Assembly (NCBI GenBank): GCA_963774455.1
Contig: CAVZFD010000003.1
Span: 721,454-785,453, forward strand
DNA from: DATFVA01 sp963774455
GTDB lineage: Bacteria; Bacteroidota; Ignavibacteria; Ignavibacteriales; Ignavibacteriaceae
Direction of reading: 5' to 3'
DNA: 64,000 nucleotides
Under the pieces are notes generated by a model. The model worked only from the letters and a program-made list of their open reading frames with translations. It did not search any database and was not told where the DNA came from. Numbering within the stretch: the first letter of the stretch is position 1; every line of letters begins with the position of its first letter. The translations under genes were made by a program, and so were the position numbers. This document shows positions 1-9,456 of this stretch, one piece after another.

Positions 1-1920
1 CAGGAGGCACATACTGTCAGTCACTTTCAACGCGCAGTAATGAAGATTGGCAATTATCTGATCGTGCTTGCAGTGGCGCTGGTGGCATTAATTATTACTT
101 TCGCAATCTTACATGGCGATCCGATCTTTACCACATTGCAATTTGCCCTGGTGCTGACAGTTGCTGCTATTCCCGTGGCGATGCCTACGGTGTTGTCGGT
201 GACGATGGCGGTAGGTGCACGCCTGCTTGCCAGAAAAGAGGCGATTGTAAGCAAGCTGGTAGCTATAGAAGAATTAGCAGGTGTGGACATATTATGCGCG
301 GACAAGACCGGCACCCTGACCCAGAATAAACTGACACTGGGCGATCCATTCAGTTTAAACAATATTCCCACAGAGCAGGTTATCCTTTATGCGGCGCTGG
401 CGTCACGATCTGAGAATAATGATACAATTGATCTGGCTGTTCTTGCCGGACTAAAAAACAAGGACTTGTTGAAGAGCTATGAAGTAATTCATTTCCAGCC
501 ATTCGATCCTGTTCACAAACGTACCGAAGCCACTGTTAAAGGCAATGATGGTAAGGAGTTCAAAGTTACTAAGGGCGCACCACAGGTGATTTTGGAATTG
601 GCTGCCAATGCCGGGCAGGTCAAGACCGATGTTGAGAAAGCAGTAAACGAATTCGCAAAACGGGGCTTTCGTTCGTTAGGTGTTGCAAGTGCTGAGAAGG
701 ACGGACAATGGCAGATCATTGGAGTATTACCTTTGTTCGATCCACCTCGTGAAGATGCAAAGGCAACCATCGCAACAGCGCTTTCGATGGGTGTTAAAAT
801 AAAGATGGTTACTGGGGATGCACTAGCCATCGCACAGGAAACAGCCAAAAAGCTGGATATGGGGACAAATATTTTAGATGCCAGCGGTTTAGGAGACGTT
901 AAGCATAAGGAGACAGCAGCGATATCCGAGTCCATCGAGAAGGCCGATGGTTTTGCCCAGGTGTTTCCTGAACATAAATTCCATATTGTGGATGTTCTGC
1001 AAAAAAACGGTCACATTGTCGGTATGACGGGTGACGGGGTGAATGATGCCCCTGCACTAAAGAAAGCCGATTGCGGAATAGCTGTTTCAGGTGCTACGGA
1101 TGCAGCGCGGGCAGCGGCGGCCATTGTGCTGATGACACCCGGTTTGTCGGTGATTATAGATGCGATCAAGGAAAGCCGAAAAATTTTCCAACGGATGAAT
1201 AGTTATGCAATCTACCGCATAGCCGAGACATTACGTGTGCTATTCTTTATGACATTGGCAATTCTAATTTTTAATTTTTATCCATTGACTGCGGTGATGA
1301 TAGTGATGTTGGCATTGCTCAATGATGGTGCCATCCTGTCCATTGCATATGACAACGTTCATTACAAAGATCAGCCGGAAGCCTGGAATATGCATATGGT
1401 CCTTGGAATCTCTACAGTTTTAGGAGTCATTGGAGTCGTCTCCGCATTCGGTTTGTTCTATCTTGGCGAACGTGTATTTCATATCGACCGTGCACATATC
1501 CAGACACTGATGTATTTAAAGCTGTCTGTGGCAGGACATCTAACGATCTTCCTTACAAGAACCCGGGGTCCCTTCTGGTCAATACGTCCCGCTAAAATTT
1601 TATGGATAGCCGTTCTTGGTACCCAAATTATAGCCACCTTAATAGCCGTTTTTGGATTTTTTATGACACCGCTGGGTTGGGGTTGGGCGGGTTTCGTTTG
1701 GGGCTATGCGCTGATATGGTTCCTGGTGAACGATAGAATTAAACTGCTCGCCTATAAGATTTTTGATCCTGTCAAAACCCGGACGCCGTCCGATTTGACG
1801 AATCAGATCTCAAAGCGTGCATATGAACTCTACGAGAAAGGAGGTCACAAGGATGGTCGGGCAGTTCAGGACTGGGAGAAAGCAGAGCGGGAGATCCGGA
1901 AAGCAGGGCCGCCCAAATGA
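1..1920 (+). CDS. P-type ATPase, proton-pump (P3A, Pma1-like) type, 5'-truncated by window edge
   Basis: An ATP-driven cation pump of the inner membrane, most like plasma-membrane H+-ATPases. The frame is open from base 1 and the codons before the first ATG (40) read as coherent protein (SHFQRAV then MKIGNYL), so the real start lies outside the window. Visible are the membrane PVAMP motif (codon ~58), the phosphorylation site DKTGTLT (codons 101-107), the nucleotide/hinge motif TGDGVNDAP (codons ~343-351) and about six C-terminal membrane segments. The actuator domain (TGES) and the first membrane helices would be upstream. No CPC or other heavy-metal motif is seen, and DPPRED plus the GATDAARAAA region fit the P3A group. 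Ion specificity is inferred from family resemblance. It converges on pstB with a 28-base gap. Confidence 0.88.
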   Translation, partial: QEAHTVSHFQRAVMKIGNYLIVLAVALVALIITFAILHGDPIFTTLQFALVLTVAAIPVAMPTVLSVTMAVGARLLARKEAIVSKLVAIEELAGVDILCADKTGTLTQNKLTLGDPFSLNNIPTEQVILYAALASRSENNDTIDLAVLAGLKNKDLLKSYEVIHFQPFDPVHKRTEATVKGNDGKEFKVTKGAPQVILELAANAGQVKTDVEKAVNEFAKRGFRSLGVASAEKDGQWQIIGVLPLFDPPREDAKATIATALSMGVKIKMVTGDALAIAQETAKKLDMGTNILDASGLGDVKHKETAAISESIEKADGFAQVFPEHKFHIVDVLQKNGHIVGMTGDGVNDAPALKKADCGIAVSGATDAARAAAAIVLMTPGLSVIIDAIKESRKIFQRMNSYAIYRIAETLRVLFFMTLAILIFNFYPLTAVMIVMLALLNDGAILSIAYDNVHYKDQPEAWNMHMVLGISTVLGVIGVVSAFGLFYLGERVFHIDRAHIQTLMYLKLSVAGHLTIFLTRTRGPFWSIRPAKILWIAVLGTQIIATLIAVFGFFMTPLGWGWAGFVWGYALIWFLVNDRIKLLAYKIFDPVKTRTPSDLTNQISKRAYELYEKGGHKDGRAVQDWEKAEREIRKAGPPK

Positions 1921-1948
1921 TGTTTCTCCGGAAGAAGGTTTAGCCGTA

Positions 1949-2767
1949 CTAGCCGAATCTTCCGGTTACATAATCTTCAGTCTGTTTCTTCGAAGGGTTT
2001 GTGAAAATCCTGCTGGTCTTATCGTGTTCTATGAGCGCACCCATATAAAAGAAAGCCGTACGATCACTTACCCTTGCTGCCTGCTGCATATTATGAGTAA
2101 CCACAACAATCGTATAGTTTTGTTTCAGCTCGAACATCAGTTCTTCAACTTTGGCGGTGGAAATCGGATCAAGTGCACTTGCCGGTTCATCCATCAGGAT
2201 TACTTCCGGTTCAACTGCAAGAGTTCTCGCAATGCAGAGCCTCTGCTGCTGACCTCCTGATAATGCCGAGCCCGGATGTTTGAGAATATCTTTCACTTCA
2301 TCCCAGAGAGCGGCTTGTTTCAGACTTTTTTCGACTATTTCATTCAGTCTGTTCCTGTTGTGGAACCCGTTTAATCTTAGGCCTGCTGTTACGTTATCCG
2401 CAATTGACATCGTCGGAAAAGGATTTGGTTTTTGAAATATCATTCCAACTTTTTTTCTAAGCCATACAGGGTCGTGGTCCATAACGCTCTCCCCGTCTAT
2501 AAGTACCCGGCCTTTAATGGTGCCGCCTACTTCCTCGTGCATCCTGTTAAGGCACCTGAGGAAGGTTGATTTGCCGCATCCTGAAGGTCCTATTATGGCA
2601 AGAATCTTATTCCTCGGGATGGCGAGTGAAATATCCTTTAGTGCCTGTACCTTTGAAAAATAAGCGTTGAGGTTCTGTGTCTCTATCCTAATTTTGCCGG
2701 ATGTATCAGCGGTGTGTTGTGTGCTTTCTATAATATTGGAATTTGTCTTATTCATCAGGTTATTCAT
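1949..2767 (-). CDS. pstB: Phosphate ABC transporter ATP-binding protein PstB
   Basis: The cytoplasmic ATPase of the high-affinity phosphate importer; it energises the PstC-PstA channel. The 272-residue length is normal for PstB plus a short N-terminal extension. Walker A GPSGCGKST is at 60-68, the Q-loop with the PstB-typical FQKPNPFP at 111-118, the signature LSGGQQQR at 169-176, and Walker B VILMDEP at 189-195 followed by ALDP. It is the last gene of the porin-pstS-pstC-pstA-pstB operon, 3 bases after pstA. A second ATG four codons in (Met5) could also serve as start. No phoU follows; the next gene is a converging P-type ATPase. Confidence 0.96.
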   Translation of the reverse strand: MNNLMNKTNSNIIESTQHTADTSGKIRIETQNLNAYFSKVQALKDISLAIPRNKILAIIGPSGCGKSTFLRCLNRMHEEVGGTIKGRVLIDGESVMDHDPVWLRKKVGMIFQKPNPFPTMSIADNVTAGLRLNGFHNRNRLNEIVEKSLKQAALWDEVKDILKHPGSALSGGQQQRLCIARTLAVEPEVILMDEPASALDPISTAKVEELMFELKQNYTIVVVTHNMQQAARVSDRTAFFYMGALIEHDKTSRIFTNPSKKQTEDYVTGRFG

Positions 2768-2770
2768 TAT

Positions 2771-3625
2771 TTATGCATACTTCCTTCTGCGTGTGACAAG
2801 TCTGAACGAAATATTTATCACCGAAATGAGTATAATTAAAACCAGTGCCGCTGCCCAGGCCTGTCTGTTCCAATCTTCGAATGGAGCCTTGGCATAATCA
2901 TAGATAAATACCGTAAGTGAGGCAATAGGCTGATCCAGTTGGGTCGACCAGAACCTGTTTCCAAGTGCAGTAAATAACAGCGGTGCTGTCTCGCCTGCAA
3001 CTCTTGCGATAGATAACAGAATTCCTGTAAAGATTCCCTTAAAAGCAGCAGGCAAGATGATAAATAATGTCGTTTTCCACCTCGGTATTCCCAATCCCAG
3101 GGCAGCTTCACGATAAGAATGGGGAATGAGGTTCATCATTTCCTCTGTAGTACGGGTTACCAGGGGCATCATGAGTACCCCCAGTGCAAATCCGCCGGCT
3201 AAAGCCGAAAACCTTCCCATCGTTAAAACCACTATTATGTAAGCTACCACGCCGATTACAATGGAAGGAATTCCGTTAAGAACCTCGGCAAGAAATCTTA
3301 CAGTTCTTGCAAACCAGGATTTGCTGTTTTCCGATAAATAAATACCTGTCAGAATTCCGACTGGTAAACCTATGGCGCTTGCCAGAGCTATCAATATTCC
3401 TGTGCCCACGAGAGCGTTTGCCATTCCACCACCGGTTTCACCTGCAGGTTTCGGCATCTTCGTGAAGAAGTCCCAATTAATGGCTGAAATTCCCTGCGTT
3501 ACGGTATAGAATAAAATTAGGAAAAGAGGAATAATTGCTATGAAAAAGCAGAGAACGGTGAGAGTAACCATTATCGAGCTTTTTGCTTTCCGCCAGCGGT
3601 AATATGTTTTTCCCGAATTCTTCAT
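2771..3625 (-). CDS. pstA: Phosphate ABC transporter permease PstA
   Basis: One of the two inner-membrane channel subunits of the phosphate importer. At 284 residues it has about six hydrophobic segments; the first is at ~20-45. The ABC permease EAA-type cytoplasmic loop (EAALGLGIPRWKTT) is at about 172-185 and contacts PstB. Its ATG overlaps the pstC stop as ATGA, indicating translational coupling. Length and motif order are normal for PstA. Confidence 0.95.
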   Translation of the reverse strand: MKNSGKTYYRWRKAKSSIMVTLTVLCFFIAIIPLFLILFYTVTQGISAINWDFFTKMPKPAGETGGGMANALVGTGILIALASAIGLPVGILTGIYLSENSKSWFARTVRFLAEVLNGIPSIVIGVVAYIIVVLTMGRFSALAGGFALGVLMMPLVTRTTEEMMNLIPHSYREAALGLGIPRWKTTLFIILPAAFKGIFTGILLSIARVAGETAPLLFTALGNRFWSTQLDQPIASLTVFIYDYAKAPFEDWNRQAWAAALVLIILISVINISFRLVTRRRKYA

Positions 3626-4638
3626 GCAGGTTTGTAATATTTTTTAGTTACGCTCCAAACAATAAGTCTTGCAACGGCATTAAGAATAACTGTCATAACA
3701 AAAAGAAGCAGCGCTATTTCAATAAGTGAACTTATGTATAAATCACTTGTGGCTTCGGTAAACTCATTAGCAAGCACGCTCGCCATAGTATGTCCGGGTT
3801 CGAATAATGAAAAGGAAATATCGGGACGGTTTCCGATAACCATTGTAACCGCCATTGTTTCGCCCACAGCCCTCCCAAGTCCCAGCAGCGTAGCTCCCAG
3901 TATTCCTGATTTCGCTCCTGTCAGTACAACTTTAACAACCTCCCATTTGGTAGCTCCCAGGGCAAAAGCAGCCTCTCTCTGTGTATCAGGGATAGCCTTC
4001 ATGATATCACGTGAAATAGAAGTAATAATCGGTAGAATCATAATTGTAAGGATCAATGCGGCAGCCAGCATTCCTAAACCATAAGGCGGACCCTTGAATA
4101 AAAATATGAAGCCAAGATGGTCCCCGAGGAACGGCTCAACAGTTTTTCTGAGCCATGGAGTCATTACCAGCATTCCGAAAAGACCATAAACAATGCTTGG
4201 AATTGCAGCCAGCAGTTCAACAAGAAGCGACATCGGCTGTTCAAGCCACGCTGGTGCGAACTCCGATAGAAAAATTGCAATACCTACACTTAGAGGCAGG
4301 GCTATTATCAGTGCTATCAGGGATGAATAGAGAGTTCCGAAGATGAAGGGTAGGGCGCCGAATTCATCCTGTACAGGATCCCACGTCTGGCTGGTTATAA
4401 AACCCCAGCCGAATTTATCTATCGATGGGATGGCCTGCCGAAACATCTCGTAAACCATTACCACTATAAATGAAAGGAGGATGAAAGCGAAGAAACGGGT
4501 TATGTTCTGAAAAATGAAATCGCCGGGATTTCGTCCCCGTGATCCTAATTTAAAAAAGGAAACAGCAGGAGATGAACCTTTTGTTCCATCAGCCTGCTGA
4601 AATTTTTCGTTCCTGTGACCTATCTTCTTAAAAGACAT
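3622..4638 (-). CDS. pstC: Phosphate ABC transporter permease PstC
   Basis: The second channel subunit of the phosphate importer, 338 residues. A ~50-residue charged cytoplasmic N-terminus precedes the first membrane helix (FFAFILLSFIVVMVYEM). The EAA loop (EAAFALGATKWEVVK) lies near 220-235. The start codon shares one base with the pstS stop (TAATG), and the 3' end overlaps pstA by four bases, so pstS, pstC and pstA are almost certainly co-translated. The long N-terminus is typical of PstC rather than PstA, which supports the assignment. Confidence 0.95.
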   Translation of the reverse strand: MSFKKIGHRNEKFQQADGTKGSSPAVSFFKLGSRGRNPGDFIFQNITRFFAFILLSFIVVMVYEMFRQAIPSIDKFGWGFITSQTWDPVQDEFGALPFIFGTLYSSLIALIIALPLSVGIAIFLSEFAPAWLEQPMSLLVELLAAIPSIVYGLFGMLVMTPWLRKTVEPFLGDHLGFIFLFKGPPYGLGMLAAALILTIMILPIITSISRDIMKAIPDTQREAAFALGATKWEVVKVVLTGAKSGILGATLLGLGRAVGETMAVTMVIGNRPDISFSLFEPGHTMASVLANEFTEATSDLYISSLIEIALLLFVMTVILNAVARLIVWSVTKKYYKPA

Positions 4639-5669
4639 TATTTAGTGGAAATCTCATCTATTTTCTTTAAATCAAGTTTCACTACTTCCGGAGGAAGAGG
4701 TGCGTAATATAATTCTTTTGCATATTTTTCACCATCTCCTATCGCCCATTTTAAGAAATTAACCATCGCCTGTGCTTTCTGTTTGTCCTTCATATCTTTA
4801 TAGATAAGCAGCCAGGTGAAGCCGGAAATAGGCCATGAGTCTTTACCGTCGGCATTAGTTATCTCAACTCTTAAATCTTCAGGCATATTGTCTATGAAAC
4901 CAGCAGCGGCAGCTGATACAGCATCAAATGTAGGCATTACATAGTTTCCTGCTTTATTTTTGAGTGAAGAGTAGGGAAGCTGATTTTGTTCAGCATAGGC
5001 AAGCTCAACGTAGCCAATGGATCCTTCTGTCTGTTTTACAAGTCCTGCAACTCCCTCATTACCTTTCCCGCCGAGTCCTACCGGCCAATTGACTGCTGTG
5101 CCCTGACCCACTTTACTTTTCCAGGTATCGCTGACTTTAGTCAGATAGCCAGTGAAGATATTAGTCGTTCCGCTTCCGTCAGAACGGTGAGTAACAAAGA
5201 TGGCTTCATCTGGAAGCTTCTTGCCCTGGTTGATGGAAGTGATTTTTGAATCATTCCATTTCGTGATCTTTCCGAGGTATATACCTGACAGAACTTCTGG
5301 GGTAAGTTTCAAACCTTTGCCTACAGAAGGCAGGTTATATGTAATAACAACTGCTCCCATAACGGTAGGAATGTGAAGTATCTCAGTACCTCGTTTCTGC
5401 TTGACCTGCTGCATTTGTTCGTTAGTCATAGGTGCATCAGATGCCCCGAAGTCAACAGTGCCCTCAATAACCTGTTTAATTCCGCCGCCGCTTCCAATCG
5501 ACTGATAGTTAAATTCTATTCCTGTTTTCTGATGGTATACATCAAACCATTTCGAATAAATTACATACGGGAAAGTAGCACCTGCACCGTTTAGTTTTAA
5601 CTGTGCGGTTGCCATCGAAGATATTCCCGCCAGCATAACTATCACCAGCGACCATATTTTCATTTTCAT
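4638..5669 (-). CDS. pstS: Periplasmic phosphate-binding protein PstS
   Basis: The substrate-binding protein that delivers phosphate to PstCA. The signal peptide covers residues 1-22, ending in SMATA-Q. The ligand-binding motifs are clear: GAGATFPYVIYSKW (~28-41), GSGGGIKQ then DFGASDAPM (~60-82) and RSDGSGTTNIF (~160-172). The 343-residue length is normal. It lies 36 bases after the porin gene and runs directly into pstC. The absence of a lipobox suggests a soluble periplasmic protein. Confidence 0.95.
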   Translation of the reverse strand: MKMKIWSLVIVMLAGISSMATAQLKLNGAGATFPYVIYSKWFDVYHQKTGIEFNYQSIGSGGGIKQVIEGTVDFGASDAPMTNEQMQQVKQKRGTEILHIPTVMGAVVITYNLPSVGKGLKLTPEVLSGIYLGKITKWNDSKITSINQGKKLPDEAIFVTHRSDGSGTTNIFTGYLTKVSDTWKSKVGQGTAVNWPVGLGGKGNEGVAGLVKQTEGSIGYVELAYAEQNQLPYSSLKNKAGNYVMPTFDAVSAAAAGFIDNMPEDLRVEITNADGKDSWPISGFTWLLIYKDMKDKQKAQAMVNFLKWAIGDGEKYAKELYYAPLPPEVVKLDLKKIDEISTK

Positions 5670-5705
5670 ATTTTTTTCCTTTTTTTGATTTATAATTATC
5701 TATTG

Positions 5706-6746
5706 TTAAAATTGCCAGAAAAATGTTACCCTTGGTGTAACATCACTATCAATCCCACTTTGTTGATATGTGAATACTTCAACATTTGGTGTAATGCTAA
5801 CATTTTTAACAGGATCGAATTCGAGTCCTGCAAGTATAAGACTTCGCCCATCATTTTCAGCATCCGTATTTGGATCTGCTGTATCGAAACGCCCCACTAA
5901 CTGAACTGTCTCACTAAAGTTAACATAAGCCCAGAGAGAAACTCCGAATCCGGATTGACTTGCTAAAGAAGTTCCGTTAGAATTTAGAACATTATTCTGC
6001 TGTGATTTCAAATAACCTTCAGCACCTAATCCAAAGCTGCCTTTTTGTTTATAGCTTAAAAAAGCTGCTCCCACGAAAGCTGAATTATTCTTCAATTTAT
6101 TTTCAGAAGGATCAAGTTTTTGAGGATACGAAGCGTAATCGCCATAAATTGTAATTAATAAATTCGGAGAAGGATCAAATTCCAATGATCCATAAAATCT
6201 TTTGTATTTATTTACCTCAGGAGCATTGCCCGAGTTATTACCAATCTTCAGCCAATATTTTACTGTTCCACCCTGGGCAAATGAGCCTTTTAAATCAATA
6301 CCAAGATCACGCGAGGGAACTACGCCATTCAGATCCATGATTGTTTTTTCGAGGTATCTGTGGCCCCAGGCTCCTTCTGAGACATCAAAAGCAGGAGTTG
6401 GAGAAAGACCGAAAATAAGATCCGATCCGGTGAAAATATTTTTCCAACTCAACCAGGCATCTTTAACCATCACACCTATTTTACCACCTGCTGTATTGGA
6501 TGCCGGAGACTGATCTGCTTCCATTCTGAAACGGCTTATAAAGTTATCCGAGATGGTATAATCAGTTGTAATATATATTCTTCTCATCTGAAAACCATTC
6601 AGATCCCTAAGTGTGGTATCATGTGAGGCAGCGTTATAAAAATAATCTCCGAACATTAATCCGCTGAATTTCGGATTGTTTTCCTGCGCAGCAGCAGTCC
6701 CCAAAAACAGGACAATAATGGTGAGGAATATTAACACTTTTTTCAT
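5706..6746 (-). CDS. Outer-membrane porin, phosphate-selective porin O/P-like
   Basis: A 346-residue protein with a signal peptide (1-20, ending TAAAQ). The rest is alternating beta-strand sequence rich in aromatic residues and ends in Phe (FFWQF), as expected for BAM-inserted barrels. The N-terminal pattern SGLMFGDYFY, then FQMRRIYITTDYTISDNF, resembles the porin O/P family. Being first gene of the pst operon, downstream of Pho-box-like repeats, it most likely lets phosphate cross the outer membrane. The family call comes from recognition of the pattern; the phosphate role is inferred from context. A polyphosphate or general anion porin remains possible. Confidence 0.8.
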   Translation of the reverse strand: MKKVLIFLTIIVLFLGTAAAQENNPKFSGLMFGDYFYNAASHDTTLRDLNGFQMRRIYITTDYTISDNFISRFRMEADQSPASNTAGGKIGVMVKDAWLSWKNIFTGSDLIFGLSPTPAFDVSEGAWGHRYLEKTIMDLNGVVPSRDLGIDLKGSFAQGGTVKYWLKIGNNSGNAPEVNKYKRFYGSLEFDPSPNLLITIYGDYASYPQKLDPSENKLKNNSAFVGAAFLSYKQKGSFGLGAEGYLKSQQNNVLNSNGTSLASQSGFGVSLWAYVNFSETVQLVGRFDTADPNTDAENDGRSLILAGLEFDPVKNVSITPNVEVFTYQQSGIDSDVTPRVTFFWQF

Positions 6747-6850
6747 ACGTTCTCTCTCTGAAGTTATTATTAGTTTAAGTTATTTTCTTAATCGACAAGT
6801 CAAACTTATCACTTACAACGGTGCCGTATGTTACGTCAATATTATGGATA

Positions 6851-6879
6851 TGTTAAGAAATCGTTAAGTCTATTTAACA
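6851..6879 (-). promoter_or_regulatory. Pho-box-like triple direct repeat upstream of the porin-pst operon
   Basis: Read on the minus strand, three hexamers GTTAAA, CTTAAC and CTTAAC lie 10-11 bases apart, one helical turn, about 105 bases before the porin start. Such spaced TTAAC-type repeats are how PhoP/PhoB-family regulators bind. A Bacteroidota-type -7 element (TAAGTTTG, complement of 6801-6808) lies between the repeats and the gene, but no well-spaced -33 element is seen. No phoB/phoR gene is in the window, so the regulator is inferred. Confidence 0.5.
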
Positions 6880-7020
6880 TATTGAAAATACTCTAAAATG
6901 AGCATTTTAACTGCTTTATGGGAGTGAGGGCTAGACATATGGTAAGTGTGATCGTTGCAACGTATATTTTTAATACTTCTGCTATTTTGTATTATACTTA
7001 CTAATAAATACGGAGGTTAT

Positions 7021-7284
7021 ATGAGCAAAAATCAGGAAAAGTTAACAGGATTTGTTACGGGTTTACTTGTGGGGGGAATTATAGGAGGAGTTTTAGCTAT
7101 GTTATATACACCTGTTTCAGGAAAAAAGATGAGAAAGAATATTTCTAAAACAACGGATAATTTATTAGATAATGTAAATAATATAGTAGAAACTGGAAAA
7201 GATAAAGTGGATGGTTTAATTAAAGACGGTAAGAAAAAGGCATCCACAATAATTGATGATGCTAAAAAGATAGTATCTAATTAA
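7021..7284 (+). CDS. YtxH-domain small envelope protein
   Basis: An 87-residue protein. The start at 7021 is chosen because a strong Shine-Dalgarno (GGAGG, 7011-7015) precedes it; the frame also extends upstream to a TTG at 6955. Residues 8-30 form a Gly-rich hydrophobic segment (VTGLLVGGIIGGVLAML), followed by YTPVSGKKMRKNI and a charged helical tail. This layout is characteristic of YtxH-like proteins, many of them stress-associated. The exact function is unknown. It is divergent from the pst operon and ends near a long inverted repeat. Confidence 0.8.
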   Translation: MSKNQEKLTGFVTGLLVGGIIGGVLAMLYTPVSGKKMRKNISKTTDNLLDNVNNIVETGKDKVDGLIKDGKKKASTIIDDAKKIVSN

Positions 7285-7291
7285 TGAGCAG

Positions 7292-7346
7292 TTTTCAAAT
7301 TGCAGGTATGAAACATTCCAATCTTCTTCGATCTGCAATTTGAAAA
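7292..7346. repeat. Perfect 14-bp inverted repeat between convergent genes
   Basis: TTTTCAAATTGCAG (7292-7305) and its exact complement (7333-7346) are separated by 27 bases, between the converging YtxH-like gene (ends 7284) and the DUF116 gene (ends 7366). The position suits a bidirectional terminator, but the arms begin in T and end in A in both directions, so neither strand gives the usual U-tract. Confidence 0.6.
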
Positions 7347-7365
7347 TCACCACCAGGTAGCAGAT

Positions 7366-8532
7366 TCAATTACGGATTCCTGCCCTCCTGCGAAGTTCAT
7401 TCATATTGAATGAGGTGGTGATTCCGTTATCACTCCAGTGTTTACTGCATCCGCAGTAATCAAGCAGCACGCATTGTGCAGGCACATTATATCTTTTCAA
7501 TTCCCAACCGCCTTCAACCAACGTAGTAACACAGGCAGATGCAATAACGCTCCTTATCGGCTCACCGGATTTAGGCGACCATAATGACAGATCAGAAGCG
7601 TGAGGGATAATGCATACGTCGAAGGCTTCACTTCCCGTTCTCCTTTTACCTTCCCTGCGCAGCCTGTTCACCCTGCATCCAGGAAGACAATCGGAACAGA
7701 TTAAACCTTCCTTCACCCTTACAGCTTCACATTTGTCTTCATGACGGCCGCGCATGCAGCCGGGGACTAAGACAACTTTTTTCTCTCCTTTATTAAATTC
7801 ACTTCTGAATGCATCGTTTAGGAGTTCAGCACCTGCCATATTAAGATGGTATTCAAGTCGTGAACGTGTGCAGGATACTCTGTCTTCTCTCCACCTGTAT
7901 TTATTTTTCGATTTTTTCAGGAATTCCTCAACGTTCTCAGTGTATTTTCCAAGGGATTTTCTGGAGGCTTCGTTAAACCAGTTTGTGAATTCTTCGATGA
8001 GATTGAAAATGCTGAACAGTTCCGATTCAGATTTCGTTCCCCAGTATGCCCGCCATCTTATGAAAAGGAGTGCCTGTTCTCTGAATTCACCGGTCGCCTC
8101 AAACCATTTACAAACGTGGTCGATCTGATTAAGTGAAGGTATTTTAGGACGTTCATCATCTGTTTCCGGGAATAAAAACACGGTTAGCAGGATACCACGA
8201 CTTAAATCTATTAATGGCTTCATACTCTGATGCTTTTTTCTCCACTCAGCCATTTTAGCCATTGTGATAAATGGAGCATGTTTTACCTTCAATGCTTTGG
8301 CAGCATACTCCCGCCAGAGTATACCAAAGCTTAAAATTTCGAGAATGTATTCTTCAGGCTTGCGCAGCTCGCCCAGATTATATGTTTTTATATAGTCATT
8401 ATAATCATAGATGATTGGCATAATCGTACTGCGGGCTTCTTTAATTATCTCTTTTGTAAATTCCCTGACATCCCTGTAGTAGGTTTCAGAATTTGTCTGT
8501 CCGGGTTTCAGTGTATATGTGATTACTTCCAT
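7366..8532 (-). CDS. DUF116 family cysteine-rich protein
   Basis: A 388-residue protein whose C-terminal half (from ~255) carries the DUF116 pattern: PGCMRGRHEDKCE, GLICSDCLPGC, IIPHASDLSLW, ASACVTTLVEGGW, CVLLDYCGCSKHW. At least nine cysteines and several histidines are spaced as in a metal or Fe-S site. The N-terminal ~240 residues are helical and charged, with no membrane span or signal. The family has no established function that I know of. It is monocistronic between convergent and divergent neighbours and gives no operon clue. Confidence 0.8.
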   Translation of the reverse strand: MEVITYTLKPGQTNSETYYRDVREFTKEIIKEARSTIMPIIYDYNDYIKTYNLGELRKPEEYILEILSFGILWREYAAKALKVKHAPFITMAKMAEWRKKHQSMKPLIDLSRGILLTVFLFPETDDERPKIPSLNQIDHVCKWFEATGEFREQALLFIRWRAYWGTKSESELFSIFNLIEEFTNWFNEASRKSLGKYTENVEEFLKKSKNKYRWREDRVSCTRSRLEYHLNMAGAELLNDAFRSEFNKGEKKVVLVPGCMRGRHEDKCEAVRVKEGLICSDCLPGCRVNRLRREGKRRTGSEAFDVCIIPHASDLSLWSPKSGEPIRSVIASACVTTLVEGGWELKRYNVPAQCVLLDYCGCSKHWSDNGITTSFNMNELRRRAGIRN

Positions 8533-8672
8533 CTTCTGAATCCCTTAAATCTTTTGAACAAACTTAATTAGAAATGTTAAAAAATGATAATCTTTAATTT
8601 GGAAACCCTGTTAGAAGTTTATGAGTAACTCTTTTTTCGTATTTTCACTTTACAAGAAAACGGAGTTTTAAT

Positions 8673-9416
8673 ATGCTTTTCCCGATAGGTGATGATAACC
8701 GTGAACGGACTATTACCCCGTACATTAATTATTTATTGATACTGGCCAATATTTTTGTCTTTGTATTTCTGCAGGACCTCGGGGAGGATGAAAAGTTTAC
8801 CTATAAATATTCTACGGTACCGGAAGAGATAATTACCGGGAAGGATATTGTTACGCATGAGGAAACGTATGAAAACCCGGCTACTGGTGAAAGGTATACG
8901 ATTCCGGGATTGGGCGTTACTCCTGTATCGGTTTATATTACCTTGTTGACCTCTATCTTCATGCATGGCAGTATTGCACATATATTCGGAAATATGCTTT
9001 TTTTATGGATATTCGGTGATAATATTGAGAACAGACTAGGTCATTTCCGTTATTTTCTGTTCTATCTCGTATGCGGAATTATTGCATCGCTCGCACACGT
9101 ATATTCTACTGTCGCGTTGGGTGGAAATCTGCTGATTCCTACGTTAGGAGCTTCGGGTGCGATTTCCGGTGTTCTCGGAGCTTATATTCTGCTATTTCCT
9201 AAAAAAAGGGTGAGCATAATAATGTTTTATTTTATTACTAATGTGCCCGCATATGCTGCCATAGGGTTGTGGTTTGTATTCCAGCTTATTAGCGGATTGG
9301 GATTACTTGGGTCAGGTGCGCAAGGCGGAGGCGTAGCTTACGGTGCTCATATAGGAGGGTTTATCGCCGGGATGATACTGATAAATTTCTTTTCAATCGG
9401 AAGGAGAAAAAAGTGA
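8673..9416 (+). CDS. Rhomboid-family intramembrane serine protease
   Basis: It cleaves membrane-embedded substrates within the bilayer. The 247 residues contain about six membrane segments. The catalytic Ser161 lies in GASGAISG and the partner His226 in AHIGGF near the last helix. The loop motif HGSIAHIFGNMLFLWIFG (~97-114) is also typical. Between helix 1 and the HGS motif there is a ~55-residue polar extracytoplasmic stretch (EEIITGKDIVTHEETYENP) that could influence substrate choice. It follows an AT-rich intergenic gap and stands alone, so its substrate cannot be inferred. Confidence 0.93.
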   Translation: MLFPIGDDNRERTITPYINYLLILANIFVFVFLQDLGEDEKFTYKYSTVPEEIITGKDIVTHEETYENPATGERYTIPGLGVTPVSVYITLLTSIFMHGSIAHIFGNMLFLWIFGDNIENRLGHFRYFLFYLVCGIIASLAHVYSTVALGGNLLIPTLGASGAISGVLGAYILLFPKKRVSIIMFYFITNVPAYAAIGLWFVFQLISGLGLLGSGAQGGGVAYGAHIGGFIAGMILINFFSIGRRKK

Positions 9417-9456
9417 AACCGTTAAAACGTTCCTTCCTGGAACTCTCCGACGACTT

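Noticed and set aside
1928..1965. 8-bp inverted repeat (CCGGAAGA/TCTTCCGG) between the P-type ATPase and pstB as a terminator
   Set aside because: The loop is 22 bases, the right arm lies in the pstB coding end, and no T-run follows on either strand.
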